Positions 7,522 to 16,810 of a stretch of 52,433 nt of DNA are shown in pieces. Source of the stretch: Patescibacteria group bacterium (GTDB lineage Bacteria; Patescibacteriota; Gracilibacteria; UM-FILTER-43-11). The notes under the pieces were generated by a model. That model was given only the letters and a program-made list of their open reading frames with translations. It was not told where the DNA came from and searched no databases. Within the stretch, counting starts at the first letter, position 1, and the number at the start of each line of letters is the position of its first letter. Made by a program: the position numbers and the translations under genes. Location: assembly GCA_018813295.1 (NCBI GenBank), contig JAHJBZ010000021.1, positions 1 through 52,433 on the forward strand, written 5' to 3'.

Positions 7522-9819
7522 GTGGCCAGACCATACACATCATATAAATCTTCGGGCAAGAAAACCTATAATCATTCAACTCGCATTGTTACTTTGATTG
7601 TTTTTGCGATTTTATTTTTTCTATTTATTATTGCCAGGCTTTTTCAATTGCAAATTTTAAAACACGACGAATACAGCAGTATTGCTGAAGAACAGCATTT
7701 TGGAGCTATTGATCTTCCTGCCAGACGCGGAGAAATTCTGGTCCGTGATACGCATTCTGGTGAGTTTTCCAAACTCGCAACAAATACAACTCTGGATCTT
7801 TTGTACGTCGACCCTCTTGTAGCTGAAGATAAAGAAGGAATTGCCAAGGTCCTGGCTCCGCTTCTTTTTACAGCCGAAGAATACGAAGTCTGCACTGAAG
7901 ATCCGGATGAATGTGTTTATCAGGTTATTGAAGATGAGCCATTGGAAACCTTTTTAACTACTGAACCGGTTTGGGATTTAGGTCTGGAAAAAGAGGTTGA
8001 AGTGGAAACGGGTGATAACGACCAGAACTTTAAATCTTATCAAGAACTTGTGGATGAGGTTGAAGACAATATCCTGCGCAAAATATCTAAATTAGAAATT
8101 GATTTTGTTATTCTGAAAAGAGATGCTGATGAAGATTTAATGGCTGACATAATTAATGAACGCTTACCTGGAATTTTTGTTGATACCGAGCGTTTTATGA
8201 TTTCTGCAGATCCAACTATGATCCCGGAACATCAGTTAGATAGCGTTTCAAAAACACTAGCAAGTTATTTGGATGAATCTTCAACTACTTTAAAGACAAA
8301 TTTATCCCGCAGAAAAGTGCGTTATGTGTTTCTCAAAAACAAATTAGACCCGGATATTTCAAGGGAAATTAAAGAAATGGATTTAAAGGGTGTAGTACTT
8401 CTCCAGGAACACTGGCGCTATTATCCGGAAGGAAATTTAGGTTCGCATTTAATAGGATTTTTGAACCGTGATAATATTGGTCAATATGGCACTGAGGGGT
8501 ATTTCAATATCGAACTGGAAGGCAAAAAAGGAAAGATCTATGCCGAAAGCGATCCTTTTGGAAGGCAAATTACTGTAGGTGAAAGTCAAATTGTTAATGC
8601 GGAAGACGGGGATACAATAGTTCTTACAATTGACCGAATTGTTCAAAAAGAAGTAGAGGAGATTTTAGCCGAATCCGTTGAAGAATTTAAGGCTGACAGC
8701 GGGCAGGTAATTATTATGGATCCTTTTACCGGAGCAATTATCACAATGGCTAATTATCCGGATTTTGATTCCAATAATTTTTCCGATGCATATATTTTAA
8801 GGGAAGTTGAGGAGAACGAAGAGGTTTATCATACAGTTGAATTATTTACCCGAGATGACCAGGGTCACTATATGCCAGCCAGCCAGGAGGAAGTAGACGA
8901 TGAGGAAATTACAAAGTATGTTTATGAAAATAAGTTTGGTCCTGGTGTATTTAAAAACAAAACCATATCCGAATACTACGAGCCCGGTTCTGTATTTAAG
9001 GCGATTGTAATGGCTATCGCTATCGACGCTAAGGAGGTCGAACCTCAAACGACATTCGATGATGATGGCCCTCTTGAGATCGATGAATTTGAAATTAAAA
9101 ATTCGGATGATACCTACCACGGTGAACAAACAATGACCGAAGTCCTTGAAAAATCCCTTAATACAGGTATGTCTTTTGTGGCTAAGAAGCTGGGGAAACG
9201 TTTGATGTATAAGTACCTTACGGATTTTGGTTTCGGTGAATATACCAATATCCGTCTGGAAGGTGAAACAAAAGGGCAGGTTGATTATTACAATCAATGG
9301 TCAAAGGCACAGTTACTTACAACATCATTCGGTCAGGGTATCGCCGTAACGCCACTTCAGATGGTAACCGCCTGGGCAGCCTTGGCTAATGGCGGCAAAC
9401 TAATGCAGCCTTATATAGTTGATACCATTATTAAAGAGAGTGGGGTAATTCAAACCGAGCCTCAAATAATTCATCGTGTAATTTCTGAAGAAGCCTCCAG
9501 TATTATCACTTCAATGCTTATCAGCGTTGTCCGTCGCGGCCATGGCCGCCCTGCTGATATACCCGGTTATCTGATCGCCGGTAAAACCGGTACATCTCAG
9601 GTTGCCGGTTCCAGCGGTAAATATGAAGAAGGTGAAGGTGCTACCATTACATCATTTGCCGGCTACTTCCCCGCCCTGCAGCCACAGTTTATTATGCTGG
9701 TTAAGTTTGACCGTCCTCGTATTGGTGAAAATACATGGGGTTCAACAACTGCTGCACCTACATTCAGAAAAATTGCTGAATATTTAATTGATTACTACAA
9801 CATTCAGCCGAGTTCGTGA
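7522..9819 (+). CDS. Class B penicillin-binding protein (peptidoglycan transpeptidase)
   Basis: A 765-residue protein that cross-links peptide stems in the cell wall. It has one N-terminal membrane helix (VTLIVFAILFFLFIIARLFQL), then the class B dimerisation domain with RRGEILVRD. The transpeptidase domain has all three catalytic motifs: SVFK with the acylated Ser near residue 490, SLN near 545 and KTGTSQ near 688. Long acidic insertions make it bigger than Escherichia coli FtsI (588 residues). The start is GTG at 7522, with no clear Shine-Dalgarno sequence. It is a single gene, not embedded in a dcw cluster, so its role in septation or elongation cannot be decided here. Confidence 0.93.
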   Translation: MARPYTSYKSSGKKTYNHSTRIVTLIVFAILFFLFIIARLFQLQILKHDEYSSIAEEQHFGAIDLPARRGEILVRDTHSGEFSKLATNTTLDLLYVDPLVAEDKEGIAKVLAPLLFTAEEYEVCTEDPDECVYQVIEDEPLETFLTTEPVWDLGLEKEVEVETGDNDQNFKSYQELVDEVEDNILRKISKLEIDFVILKRDADEDLMADIINERLPGIFVDTERFMISADPTMIPEHQLDSVSKTLASYLDESSTTLKTNLSRRKVRYVFLKNKLDPDISREIKEMDLKGVVLLQEHWRYYPEGNLGSHLIGFLNRDNIGQYGTEGYFNIELEGKKGKIYAESDPFGRQITVGESQIVNAEDGDTIVLTIDRIVQKEVEEILAESVEEFKADSGQVIIMDPFTGAIITMANYPDFDSNNFSDAYILREVEENEEVYHTVELFTRDDQGHYMPASQEEVDDEEITKYVYENKFGPGVFKNKTISEYYEPGSVFKAIVMAIAIDAKEVEPQTTFDDDGPLEIDEFEIKNSDDTYHGEQTMTEVLEKSLNTGMSFVAKKLGKRLMYKYLTDFGFGEYTNIRLEGETKGQVDYYNQWSKAQLLTTSFGQGIAVTPLQMVTAWAALANGGKLMQPYIVDTIIKESGVIQTEPQIIHRVISEEASSIITSMLISVVRRGHGRPADIPGYLIAGKTGTSQVAGSSGKYEEGEGATITSFAGYFPALQPQFIMLVKFDRPRIGENTWGSTTAAPTFRKIAEYLIDYYNIQPSS

Positions 9820-9924
9820 TTATTTGGAGCATCTTATGGGAGCTTATTGGAGAAATAATTTGACTTTTTATTTAGTTAATATATATTTGATATATCAAGT
9901 AATAATCAATTATATATTAATATT

Positions 9925-10332
9925 ATGAAAACAATTAGTCCTTCATTAAAATTATTTATCAATCTATCAAAAGTCTTAACTGAAAATAGTCGTAGGTTTA
10001 ATGGCGGTTTAGATGGCCTTGGTTTTAATGAGTTCACAATTTTACTTCATTTGAGCCAGTCACCTGATAAAAAAATGCGTAGAATAGATTTGGCTGAAAA
10101 AATAGGATTAACTGCTTCAGGAGTTACTAGAATGCTCGCTCCAATGGAAAAAATTGGATTAATTAAAAGAGAATTGGCCAAGCGGGATGCCCGTGTAAGT
10201 TATGTCGCCATAACTCCTAGTGGACAGCGTAATTTAGATGAAACCATTGATAAAGCGGAATTATTTTCTGAAAAAATCTTCCCACCGGAGAAACTTAAAA
10301 AATTAACAGGATTATCAGATTTGCTGGATTAA
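9925..10332 (+). CDS. MarR-family transcriptional regulator
   Basis: A 135-residue winged-helix DNA-binding protein. The core helix-turn-helix reads MRRIDLAEKIGLTASGVTRML, followed by the wing with KRELAKRDARVSYVAITPSG, which holds the conserved Asp-Arg pair of MarR proteins. MarR proteins bind as dimers to palindromic operators and usually respond to small phenolic or redox ligands. No obvious target gene is adjacent. The preceding gene is the penicillin-binding protein 105 bases upstream, and a strong terminator follows. Confidence 0.88.
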   Translation: MKTISPSLKLFINLSKVLTENSRRFNGGLDGLGFNEFTILLHLSQSPDKKMRRIDLAEKIGLTASGVTRMLAPMEKIGLIKRELAKRDARVSYVAITPSGQRNLDETIDKAELFSEKIFPPEKLKKLTGLSDLLD

Positions 10333-10370
10333 TTGAACATAGAAAAGCTTGCAGTGAACATGAAAAGTTC

Positions 10371-10400
10371 CTGTTGTAGTTGCCTACAACAGTTGTTTTA
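10371..10400 (+). terminator. Rho-independent terminator after the MarR gene
   Basis: CTGTTGTAG (10371-10379), loop TTGC, CTACAACAG (10384-10392), then TTGTTTTAG. This is a perfect 9-bp stem followed by a T-rich tract. Confidence 0.7.
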
Positions 10401-10432
10401 GTGGAGCTCCTTATGGGAGCTTATAGCAGAAT

Positions 10433-11074
10433 CTATTTCTTTGTTAGCAGATTAATTCCTCTTTTTATCTGAGTGGTGAAGTTGTGATCCATATTAAGTG
10501 TGCTGAAACCATATTTTTTAGCTCCTTTTTCAAAGAAATGACTGAATTTAGCTACCATATTTCCAACCTTAAGAAATGTTTCTTCCTTCTTAGTTAATAC
10601 AAGTAGCCAATCATTAGGAGTCTTACTTCGATGTACATCGATTGCAAATTTTTTGGGATCAAACTTCGTTAAAGAAATTGTTCTTATATTTTTCTTTCCG
10701 TGAGTTTTTATTAATTTATGAACAAACTCTGGGGCAAGATGATAACCTTCAATAATGTAGTCATTCCCATTATCGATTTCATTCGCGATCATAGTATCGA
10801 TCGCTTTGTAGACAGATTTAGCTTGGACTTTTAAAACTTGAATGATTTTACTAGCGGAATAGATTTCATAAAACTCATCATTGTTTCGAGCCTTCCCTTT
10901 TCCGCGCAGATGGCTGTAAGGATGGAGCTTTTTCCATTGAGATTTTGGAATATACTCCCTACTGACGACTTCAAGAGTGTCTGTAGAGATCCAAGATATG
11001 CGAAGTTTCTTAGCCAAAGCTTTTGCCAGAGTTGTTTTGCCTGCCCGTGGTGGTCCGCCAATTAAATATATCAT
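10433..11074 (-). CDS. P-loop kinase-like NTPase
   Basis: A 213-residue cytosolic protein. It starts MIYLIGGPPRAGKTTLAK, a Walker A motif (GxxxxGKT) at residues 6-14, followed by a WISTDTLE segment in the place where small-molecule kinases bind their acceptor. The later DYIIEGYHL resembles the Walker B region of this kinase group. It may phosphorylate a nucleotide, sugar acid or other small molecule, and the substrate is unknown. A second kinase of the same general type lies at 49069. It is convergent with the MarR gene. Confidence 0.7.
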   Translation of the reverse strand: MIYLIGGPPRAGKTTLAKALAKKLRISWISTDTLEVVSREYIPKSQWKKLHPYSHLRGKGKARNNDEFYEIYSASKIIQVLKVQAKSVYKAIDTMIANEIDNGNDYIIEGYHLAPEFVHKLIKTHGKKNIRTISLTKFDPKKFAIDVHRSKTPNDWLLVLTKKEETFLKVGNMVAKFSHFFEKGAKKYGFSTLNMDHNFTTQIKRGINLLTKK

Positions 11075-11095
11075 GAAAAAATTATATCACACATC

Positions 11096-11120
11096 AAAAA
11101 AATGGCTTATTTAAGCCATT
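11096..11120 (-). terminator. Terminator of tRNA-Gly
   Basis: On the minus strand, a palindrome with arms AATGGCTTA and TAAGCCATT (11101-11120) is followed by a run of T residues, 11 bases after the tRNA 3' end. Confidence 0.75.
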
Positions 11121-11130
11121 AATTCTTTGG

Positions 11131-11202
11131 AGCGGGCAAGGGGGATCGAACCCCTGTCAACGGCTTGGAAGGCCGTGGTAATAGCCACTATACGATGCCC
11201 GC
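11131..11202 (-). tRNA. tRNA-Gly (anticodon UCC)
   Basis: The minus strand folds as a standard cloverleaf. The acceptor arms are GCGGGCA and TGCCCGC, the anticodon loop is CTTCCAA, and the T arm contains GGTTCGATCC. The discriminator is U and no CCA is encoded. Confidence 0.95.
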
Positions 11203-11301
11203 GTGTCTATTTGCTGAATTATATTAATTTAGTTCAAGGTATTGTTCAAGTTGTTTTTAAAAATTCATGCTAAAATACATCCGAACTAACAGCAAAACAC
11301 T

Positions 11302-11914
11302 ATGAAAAACCTCAAAACACTTTTTATATTTCTGTTAATTTTTACAGCGATTTTTTTAACGGGTTGTAAAAAAAAAGGTGGAAGAAGAATTTTTTACTCA
11401 GGATATGATTTACGAAATAGCAGAGCAGGAAGGATGGGGCTATATTTGTGAAATAATTGAAAAAGAAGCTATTAGTGATCCTGATTCAGTTGCGGAATAT
11501 TCAAATCCAAATAAAGGCATATCAATAATGCTGCCTTACAATGATAAATGGAAAGTTTTAGGAGCTACGGTTCCTACATTTGAAGAAGATGAAGATACGG
11601 TCTATTATGGACGTTATCGTGATTACGCAGCTATTTGTGGTTACGGTCGTCAGTTTTTTCAATTTGAAGAACCTGTAGCAGTAAATGAGTTATTGGAGGA
11701 TTTTAATAAGAAAGAATACAAGTATATTGAACCACTTTTAAAGACAATAAATGGTTTAGAAGTTGTTGAGTATGCTGATGGTGAATTCTGTAATGGTGTA
11801 TGGGGAGCTGTTGTTGTTACTGAAAATTATAATATTAATTTCCCCGATGTATGTGGTAATCAAAATTCGCTAATTGATCTTGAGGAAATTATTCAGACAA
11901 TTAATTTTTATTAA
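11302..11914 (+). CDS. Lipoprotein gene split by a frameshift at an A9 run
   Basis: ATG 11302 opens a clear lipoprotein signal, MKNLKTLFIFLLIF then TAIFLTGCKKK, with the lipobox LTGC. In that frame translation stops at about residue 49. A second frame, open from a GTG at 11378 to 11914, encodes 178 residues beginning EEEFFTQDM without any signal. The two frames meet at nine A residues (11368-11376). Losing one A would fuse the signal to the 178-residue body and give a lipoprotein of about 203 residues. The body is acidic and rich in Tyr, with four Cys in its C-terminal two-thirds, and matches no family I recognise. Possible causes are a sequencing error, phase variation or transcript slippage. 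It precedes a second lipoprotein gene by 17 bases. Confidence 0.65.
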
Positions 11915-11931
11915 AATTACTATTTAATATA

Positions 11932-13503
11932 ATGAGAAAAATTCTAATCCTTACCCTTGCCTTTTCCTTTGCCTTTTTATTAACAGGTTGTAAAGAGGAA
12001 GAAACAGATACTCTTTCTTATTACGATTACCTGAGACCAACTTGTGGTGATGGCTCTTGTAACGAGCGGGAAATGACAACTGGACTTTGCCCCGAAGATT
12101 GTGACTATTCAATGTACGATGACCAACTTCGCGATGACCAATTCCCAATGACCGATGACCAATTAGTGCTTGTGGATGATGAAGATTATTTAGCGCTAAA
12201 AATGGATTTAAAGGAAAGGTCTACTGAGATTTATTTACCATCTGCCAGTACTGGCTCTGATAAAGATGCACTTGCGGTTCGCATAACACTGCCAAAAGAG
12301 GGCAATAATAGATATGAAGAGGGGGCGCCTATTGTTGTTTATGGAACTGGTGGGTATGTTGCTAATGGGCTTTCTAATAATCACTTCCCACATATGGATG
12401 ACATGATTGTTGTCAGTATGATTTTCCCAGGCGGAACAGATGACAAAGAAGGGCGTTTTTCTGATGGAACTTATGACTACAGAGGTGTGAAAAGCGTAGA
12501 AGCTCTAAAAGACGTGATTCTTTTTGCGGCCGGGAAGAAAATGGATAAACAAGGAAAATATATTACCGATTATGCACCTGATGCACTAACGGACAATATT
12601 GGATTTATTGGTTTTTCTTTTGGTGGGAATATTGGCGTTGCTGTTGCTGCAATTGAGGGGGATGAGATAGCTGATGATTTGAAATACATCGTTCAATGGG
12701 AAACTCCTGTTTCAAGCCAAATAGCCACTCGTGATCTCGGTAGAATGCTCGGTCAACCACTTGAAAAAGGGGTTATAGGAAGAGCTCATTATTTTAATCC
12801 TCGTTATATTGCTTATGACCCATATGTTATAAAGGTTGATTACAGCGATGTAATTTATGATGCTGATTCTCTATTTACAGTTTTTCATGATGGTAATGGT
12901 GATGGGATATATACAACGATTAATGGTTCTTATTACAACTTCCCCGTTCCTGATTTAAATGATAACAACATTATTGAGACTGATGAGGATTTTGGATTAG
13001 ATATTTATCCTTACGATACTTTTGATACCGATGGAAAAGTCGTTTATTCTCGCCCTGTTACCTATGCGCTTCGTGATAATGGTGCTTTTGATGGTGATTG
13101 GCCGGCAATTATTGCAACAGTGGAGGAAGCGGATGAATATTGGGATGTTCGTGAATCAGTTGCACTTTATGAAGATGCTATAAAAAATATTCCGGATTTG
13201 GAAGGAATGTATCTTTTGAGCATGGATGACCATGTTCAATCCGACCCTCATAAATCACATGTCCATCAGGCGTATGATGGGTGGAACGATGCCGCGTGGT
13301 TTAAAATCAATCCGGATCCTGAATACATATTGGAATGGGATTCCAGCTTTGCTGATTTGGATATTCCAAACCTGCCACCAAATACCGCTCCTGATAGTTG
13401 GGAGGATGCGGATTCTTATTGTATTCCAGAGGATATAGATGATGAAATATATTCAATAGCAGCTGTTCATCAGATGGCGGATAGGGTGCAGGAAGCTAAT
13501 TAA
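11932..13503 (+). CDS. Lipoprotein with an alpha/beta-hydrolase-like domain
   Basis: A 523-residue protein with an N-terminal lipoprotein signal (FAFLLTGCKEEE, lipobox LTGC). A short Cys-rich segment follows, CGDGSCNEREMTTGLCPEDC, a pattern known from surface proteins of several bacteria. The main domain has IVVYGTGGYVANG and the nucleophile elbow GFIGFSFGG, typical of serine hydrolases of the alpha/beta fold. HDGNGDG and DLNDNNIIETDED resemble calcium-binding Asp loops. It is probably a surface-anchored esterase or peptidase, substrate unknown. Its stop overlaps the convergent FHA gene by 8 bases. Confidence 0.75.
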   Translation: MRKILILTLAFSFAFLLTGCKEEETDTLSYYDYLRPTCGDGSCNEREMTTGLCPEDCDYSMYDDQLRDDQFPMTDDQLVLVDDEDYLALKMDLKERSTEIYLPSASTGSDKDALAVRITLPKEGNNRYEEGAPIVVYGTGGYVANGLSNNHFPHMDDMIVVSMIFPGGTDDKEGRFSDGTYDYRGVKSVEALKDVILFAAGKKMDKQGKYITDYAPDALTDNIGFIGFSFGGNIGVAVAAIEGDEIADDLKYIVQWETPVSSQIATRDLGRMLGQPLEKGVIGRAHYFNPRYIAYDPYVIKVDYSDVIYDADSLFTVFHDGNGDGIYTTINGSYYNFPVPDLNDNNIIETDEDFGLDIYPYDTFDTDGKVVYSRPVTYALRDNGAFDGDWPAIIATVEEADEYWDVRESVALYEDAIKNIPDLEGMYLLSMDDHVQSDPHKSHVHQAYDGWNDAAWFKINPDPEYILEWDSSFADLDIPNLPPNTAPDSWEDADSYCIPEDIDDEIYSIAAVHQMADRVQEAN

Positions 13504-14596
13504 TACTTTCTGGATCTTCACCGTTTAGAGTTCCTGTAGCTAATTCTCGGATCTGGTCTAATAGTTTTGGTAAGTCTTCTTCAGATAGCCCGCTACACTC
13601 CCCTGTATTACGCTGAATCCGAGCATCTTTGGTAAATGGGTATTTTTGCGGCTTAATACAAATATGAGTTCCATTTAGGGAAGCAAGATCTTTTATTGCT
13701 ATAATTGGTTCTTCGTCACCTTTTTTAGCCCTATCTTTTACTTCCCTGCTCTCTGGCGAATCTGATTGGAATTCATTTATTAATCTCCTGGCTGTATCGC
13801 AATAAATAACCATGTGATGCCTTGAAACATGTCCATTTGCAATTGTTATAATTTGATCACCACCGATATCATCCTCACTTCTGCCAATCTTGATGCTATC
13901 ACCCTGAGCTATTTCAACCTCTTCTTTTGTGTTTGGGTTTTGATAAATCCATTTGCCTTCTTCATTCTTATATACAACTCCTAGCCAAACATTACCATTT
14001 TTATCTGCCCCCTCAAGTTCTGGAGTCCCTTTAACCACACAAAACCTTGCCATTTCATCATCTCTTAGGATTATTGACCCCAATTTCCTATAAAGATCTC
14101 TGTCTATTAGCTCAGGAGCATTTGGGAATTCATCTTCTGCATTTACAATACTTCCATTTAATTTCTTCCCTCGATACATTTTATGAATTTCAACACTACC
14201 GTTTATTAGAGGCTTAATTTGAACATAGTGTCCCCAGTCATCTGTTTCACTTTCCAGATTAATTCCCCACCCTAAATACTGTTGACCAGTTTTCTCATTT
14301 GTAATTATCTCATCAATTTCCCCCCTTGTATTTAATCCAAATTGTAAACTGGAAACCATCTGCTCACCTTCTTCTAAACCTGTTCCAATCACCACATCTG
14401 TCTTTATTGGGTGTTCTTCTCCTGTTTGAGGGTGTTTGTGGACCCAGCATGAGATTTTTTCGTCAAAATATACAATGCCCAAATCAGTACTACCATCTAC
14501 TAATAGGTGTATTTTTTGATCAGGGGTGATTTCAACAGGAAAAGTTTCCGATATAGGTTCATAAGCGCCGTCAAACTTCAAGCTATTTAAACTCAT
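13496..14596 (-). CDS. FHA-domain protein
   Basis: A 366-residue soluble protein without signal or membrane segments. Near residues 235-310 it carries a forkhead-associated domain, with IKIGRSEDD, then GHVSRHH (the conserved Ser-Arg-x-His pair) and DLASLNGTHI. FHA domains bind phosphothreonine peptides. The N-terminal half contains two similar beta-rich units (each with a ...W...NP/HP..GEE/KEE sequence), possibly a duplicated domain of unknown type. No Ser/Thr kinase lies in the window, so the phospho-partner is unknown. Convergent with the hydrolase lipoprotein, overlapping it by 8 bases. Confidence 0.85.
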   Translation of the reverse strand: MSLNSLKFDGAYEPISETFPVEITPDQKIHLLVDGSTDLGIVYFDEKISCWVHKHPQTGEEHPIKTDVVIGTGLEEGEQMVSSLQFGLNTRGEIDEIITNEKTGQQYLGWGINLESETDDWGHYVQIKPLINGSVEIHKMYRGKKLNGSIVNAEDEFPNAPELIDRDLYRKLGSIILRDDEMARFCVVKGTPELEGADKNGNVWLGVVYKNEEGKWIYQNPNTKEEVEIAQGDSIKIGRSEDDIGGDQIITIANGHVSRHHMVIYCDTARRLINEFQSDSPESREVKDRAKKGDEEPIIAIKDLASLNGTHICIKPQKYPFTKDARIQRNTGECSGLSEEDLPKLLDQIRELATGTLNGEDPESIN

Positions 14597-14717
14597 AATA
14601 ATTTAGTTTATTGGACTTCTATTATAAATTAAAAAAATATTTTGTCAATATTATCTTTTATTGAATTTTCTCCTTAAACTGATAATCTACATTAAGTTAT
14701 TTTCTAAATAAAAAATT

Positions 14718-15122
14718 ATGGCTGTTAAACCAAATCAAATCGAAAAACTTTTGCAGGATTTAATGGGAATTAAGGAAAAATACGCTAATGCCAAGGAAAT
14801 TCTGAAGAGTTATAAAGTAAAATCAGATCGCCTTACTGAGCTACAAAAAGCCAAAAAGGAGATGTTGGAACAAATTACTGATGAGAAAAATAGAATTGAA
14901 GATGAGTTTTATGAAGATAAAGATTATGAGCAGTCAAAAAATGATGAACTGACTTACGGAAATCAAATTCGCGAAAAAAGTTCTGAACTTCGAAAAGTCA
15001 TGGCAGAGGTTAATCCGGATCAGCAGCTCTCAACTTATGACTACAATATTAAAGGTGAAAAATTGAAGATGCAGGTGGAGAGAATTGTGAAGGTTTATAT
15101 AAACGGAAAAGAAGAGAAGTAA
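14718..15122 (+). CDS. Small coiled-coil protein
   Basis: A 134-residue highly charged protein rich in Lys and Glu, with heptad-like spacing through most of its length (about residues 5-110). It has no Cys, signal or membrane segment. It starts at ATG 14718, 121 bases after the divergent FHA gene start, so the two may share a control region. A short AT-rich inverted repeat (ATTTATCATTTTTCATT) follows the stop. No family is recognised, and a structural or scaffold role is a guess from the coiled coil alone. Confidence 0.6.
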   Translation: MAVKPNQIEKLLQDLMGIKEKYANAKEILKSYKVKSDRLTELQKAKKEMLEQITDEKNRIEDEFYEDKDYEQSKNDELTYGNQIREKSSELRKVMAEVNPDQQLSTYDYNIKGEKLKMQVERIVKVYINGKEEK

Positions 15123-15163
15123 TATTTATCATTTTTCATTTAGCATTTTTCATTGCAATGGTG

Positions 15164-15192
15164 TTGCCATTGTTGTCTTTTTGTGGTATAAT
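15164..15192 (+). promoter_or_regulatory. Promoter of the cell-wall-hydrolase-like gene
   Basis: TTGCCA (15164-15169), a 17-base spacer and TATAAT (15187-15192). Transcription should start near 15199, giving a leader of about 25 bases before GTG 15224. Confidence 0.6.
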
Positions 15193-15223
15193 TTATAGAA
15201 AATAAATTAATCTATCTATCCTA

Positions 15224-16810
15224 GTGCCTAGTGCAGAAGAGACAACAACGCAAACACAAGAAAACCAAGCTCCTGAAACTACTGAAGAATTCAGGCAGGA
15301 GTTAGACATCCTTTCAGATCTGCCCATAGGTCATGAAGAGCGGATGCAGAAAGTCGGTGAAGTTTTAGTTTTGGATAATTTTTTAACTGCGGCTGGTGAT
15401 GTTGATATGGAAAAAGCCAGACAGTTAGCCTCACGCATTCCTGCAGAGGTTCTTTATCAGCTTGAAGATGAAATGCCGGGAACTTTGCTTAAAATATTTG
15501 CGACAAGAAATGCTGAGAAGTACATATTTAATTTCAGGGGCAATAATGAAGCTGAGGCTGTAATTGGGCTCAATGTCTTTTTTAAATACCAGCCGGAAGT
15601 CAGAGCTTTGCATTGCCTCGCATCTGACGGTGATGAGAAAAATGGCGTGAGAAGAGGTTTAACTGGTAATTTTTATGATGGAAATGAATATGTGGAAGTT
15701 ATGGATAATTACATTGTAACAGTTACTGAAAGATATGGAGAAGATGATTTTAGAATGGTTGAAATGCGCGAAAAAAGGCAGCAGGCATTAGCTGAATTTG
15801 AACAGAATAAATTGGAAGAACGTTTTAATGGTTTTTATGAAATGCTTGAAGATGAGAGGTATTCCGAAATTTCTTTAGCGCATATTGATTATGGGGAAAA
15901 TAATATTGATAAGCTGACCTATTTAATATTTGATGAATCAATCAATGCCAATGTAGATCCATATCTTGTAATGGCGCTTTTAAAAACAGAAAATGGGCAG
16001 GAAGGTAAATTCTTCGGAGTTATGATAGAGGAGGCTTTTAATTTTGAAGGACAATTGGACTGGGCAATAAAATTAATTCAAAAACACGAACTTGGATATC
16101 AAATCTATTCAGGTGCAGAGCCCAGGAACATGGAAGGGATTTATACAATTGAGTTTTTAGCGTATTTCTCAGAACGCTATTCCCCTTCTTCCTTAAATCC
16201 AAATCACTTTAATAATTTGCATAGAATTTATTACAGCTACAGAGATGCTCCCCTCCCTGAAAATGTTGCAGAACTTAGGAACAGAGGAAGGATGCAGGCA
16301 AAAGAAAATAAAGAATATGATTTTGAGGCAACTCAGCTGACCGATGAGCAAATTGCATATATTAACGAGCATATTGAGGGTCTACCTCCTAACGAAAGAA
16401 CTATTATGGTCGCTAGGATACTCGCTGATCCTGAATATAATTTATATATGGGGACAGATACCGTTGCAGGACACTGCGGTAAATGGGTAGGCTGGGTTTA
16501 TTCTTTAGCCGGAGTAGATAAAAATACAATTTATCGTGATATGAGTTACAGAAAAGGTCATGAAAATGCGCGTTGCGGCGATATACATGCAAGCGAAGAG
16601 CAAATGGATGATATGCAGCCTGGGGATTGGCTCTGGATTAACCGGCCTTCCGGCATCAATCACAGCGTTTTATTTCTCGGTTGGAACGGCGCGCTGGGAG
16701 ACAGAATGGCCATTACTGCAAATTTGCGCCGCGGTAAAACAATCCCCGCGGATGTTACAACTTTTTCGCTTAAGGAAAGTCCTGTAGTTAATATTTACAG
16801 GCCGGTTTAG
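15224..16810 (+). CDS. Cell-wall-hydrolase-like protein (NlpC/P60- or CHAP-like C-terminus)
   Basis: A 528-residue protein starting at GTG 15224, without a visible signal peptide. The middle has NVDPYLVMALLKTENGQEG, which resembles the helical start of lytic-transglycosylase or glucosaminidase domains. The C-terminal 110 residues resemble a papain-like amidase, with GHCGKWVGW (candidate nucleophile Cys 418), MQPGDWLWI, and INHSVLFLGW (candidate His 480). These would cut peptide stems of peptidoglycan. The absence of a signal suggests intracellular storage, non-classical export or a T4SS route. The last 4 bases overlap the convergent ilvC gene. Confidence 0.65.
   Translation: MPSAEETTTQTQENQAPETTEEFRQELDILSDLPIGHEERMQKVGEVLVLDNFLTAAGDVDMEKARQLASRIPAEVLYQLEDEMPGTLLKIFATRNAEKYIFNFRGNNEAEAVIGLNVFFKYQPEVRALHCLASDGDEKNGVRRGLTGNFYDGNEYVEVMDNYIVTVTERYGEDDFRMVEMREKRQQALAEFEQNKLEERFNGFYEMLEDERYSEISLAHIDYGENNIDKLTYLIFDESINANVDPYLVMALLKTENGQEGKFFGVMIEEAFNFEGQLDWAIKLIQKHELGYQIYSGAEPRNMEGIYTIEFLAYFSERYSPSSLNPNHFNNLHRIYYSYRDAPLPENVAELRNRGRMQAKENKEYDFEATQLTDEQIAYINEHIEGLPPNERTIMVARILADPEYNLYMGTDTVAGHCGKWVGWVYSLAGVDKNTIYRDMSYRKGHENARCGDIHASEEQMDDMQPGDWLWINRPSGINHSVLFLGWNGALGDRMAITANLRRGKTIPADVTTFSLKESPVVNIYRPV

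Noticed and set aside
10433-11074. The two P-loop kinases (10433 and 49069) as phosphotransferase resistance genes
   Set aside because: The Walker motifs are clear but no aminoglycoside- or chloramphenicol-kinase signature is visible, so only a general kinase call is made.
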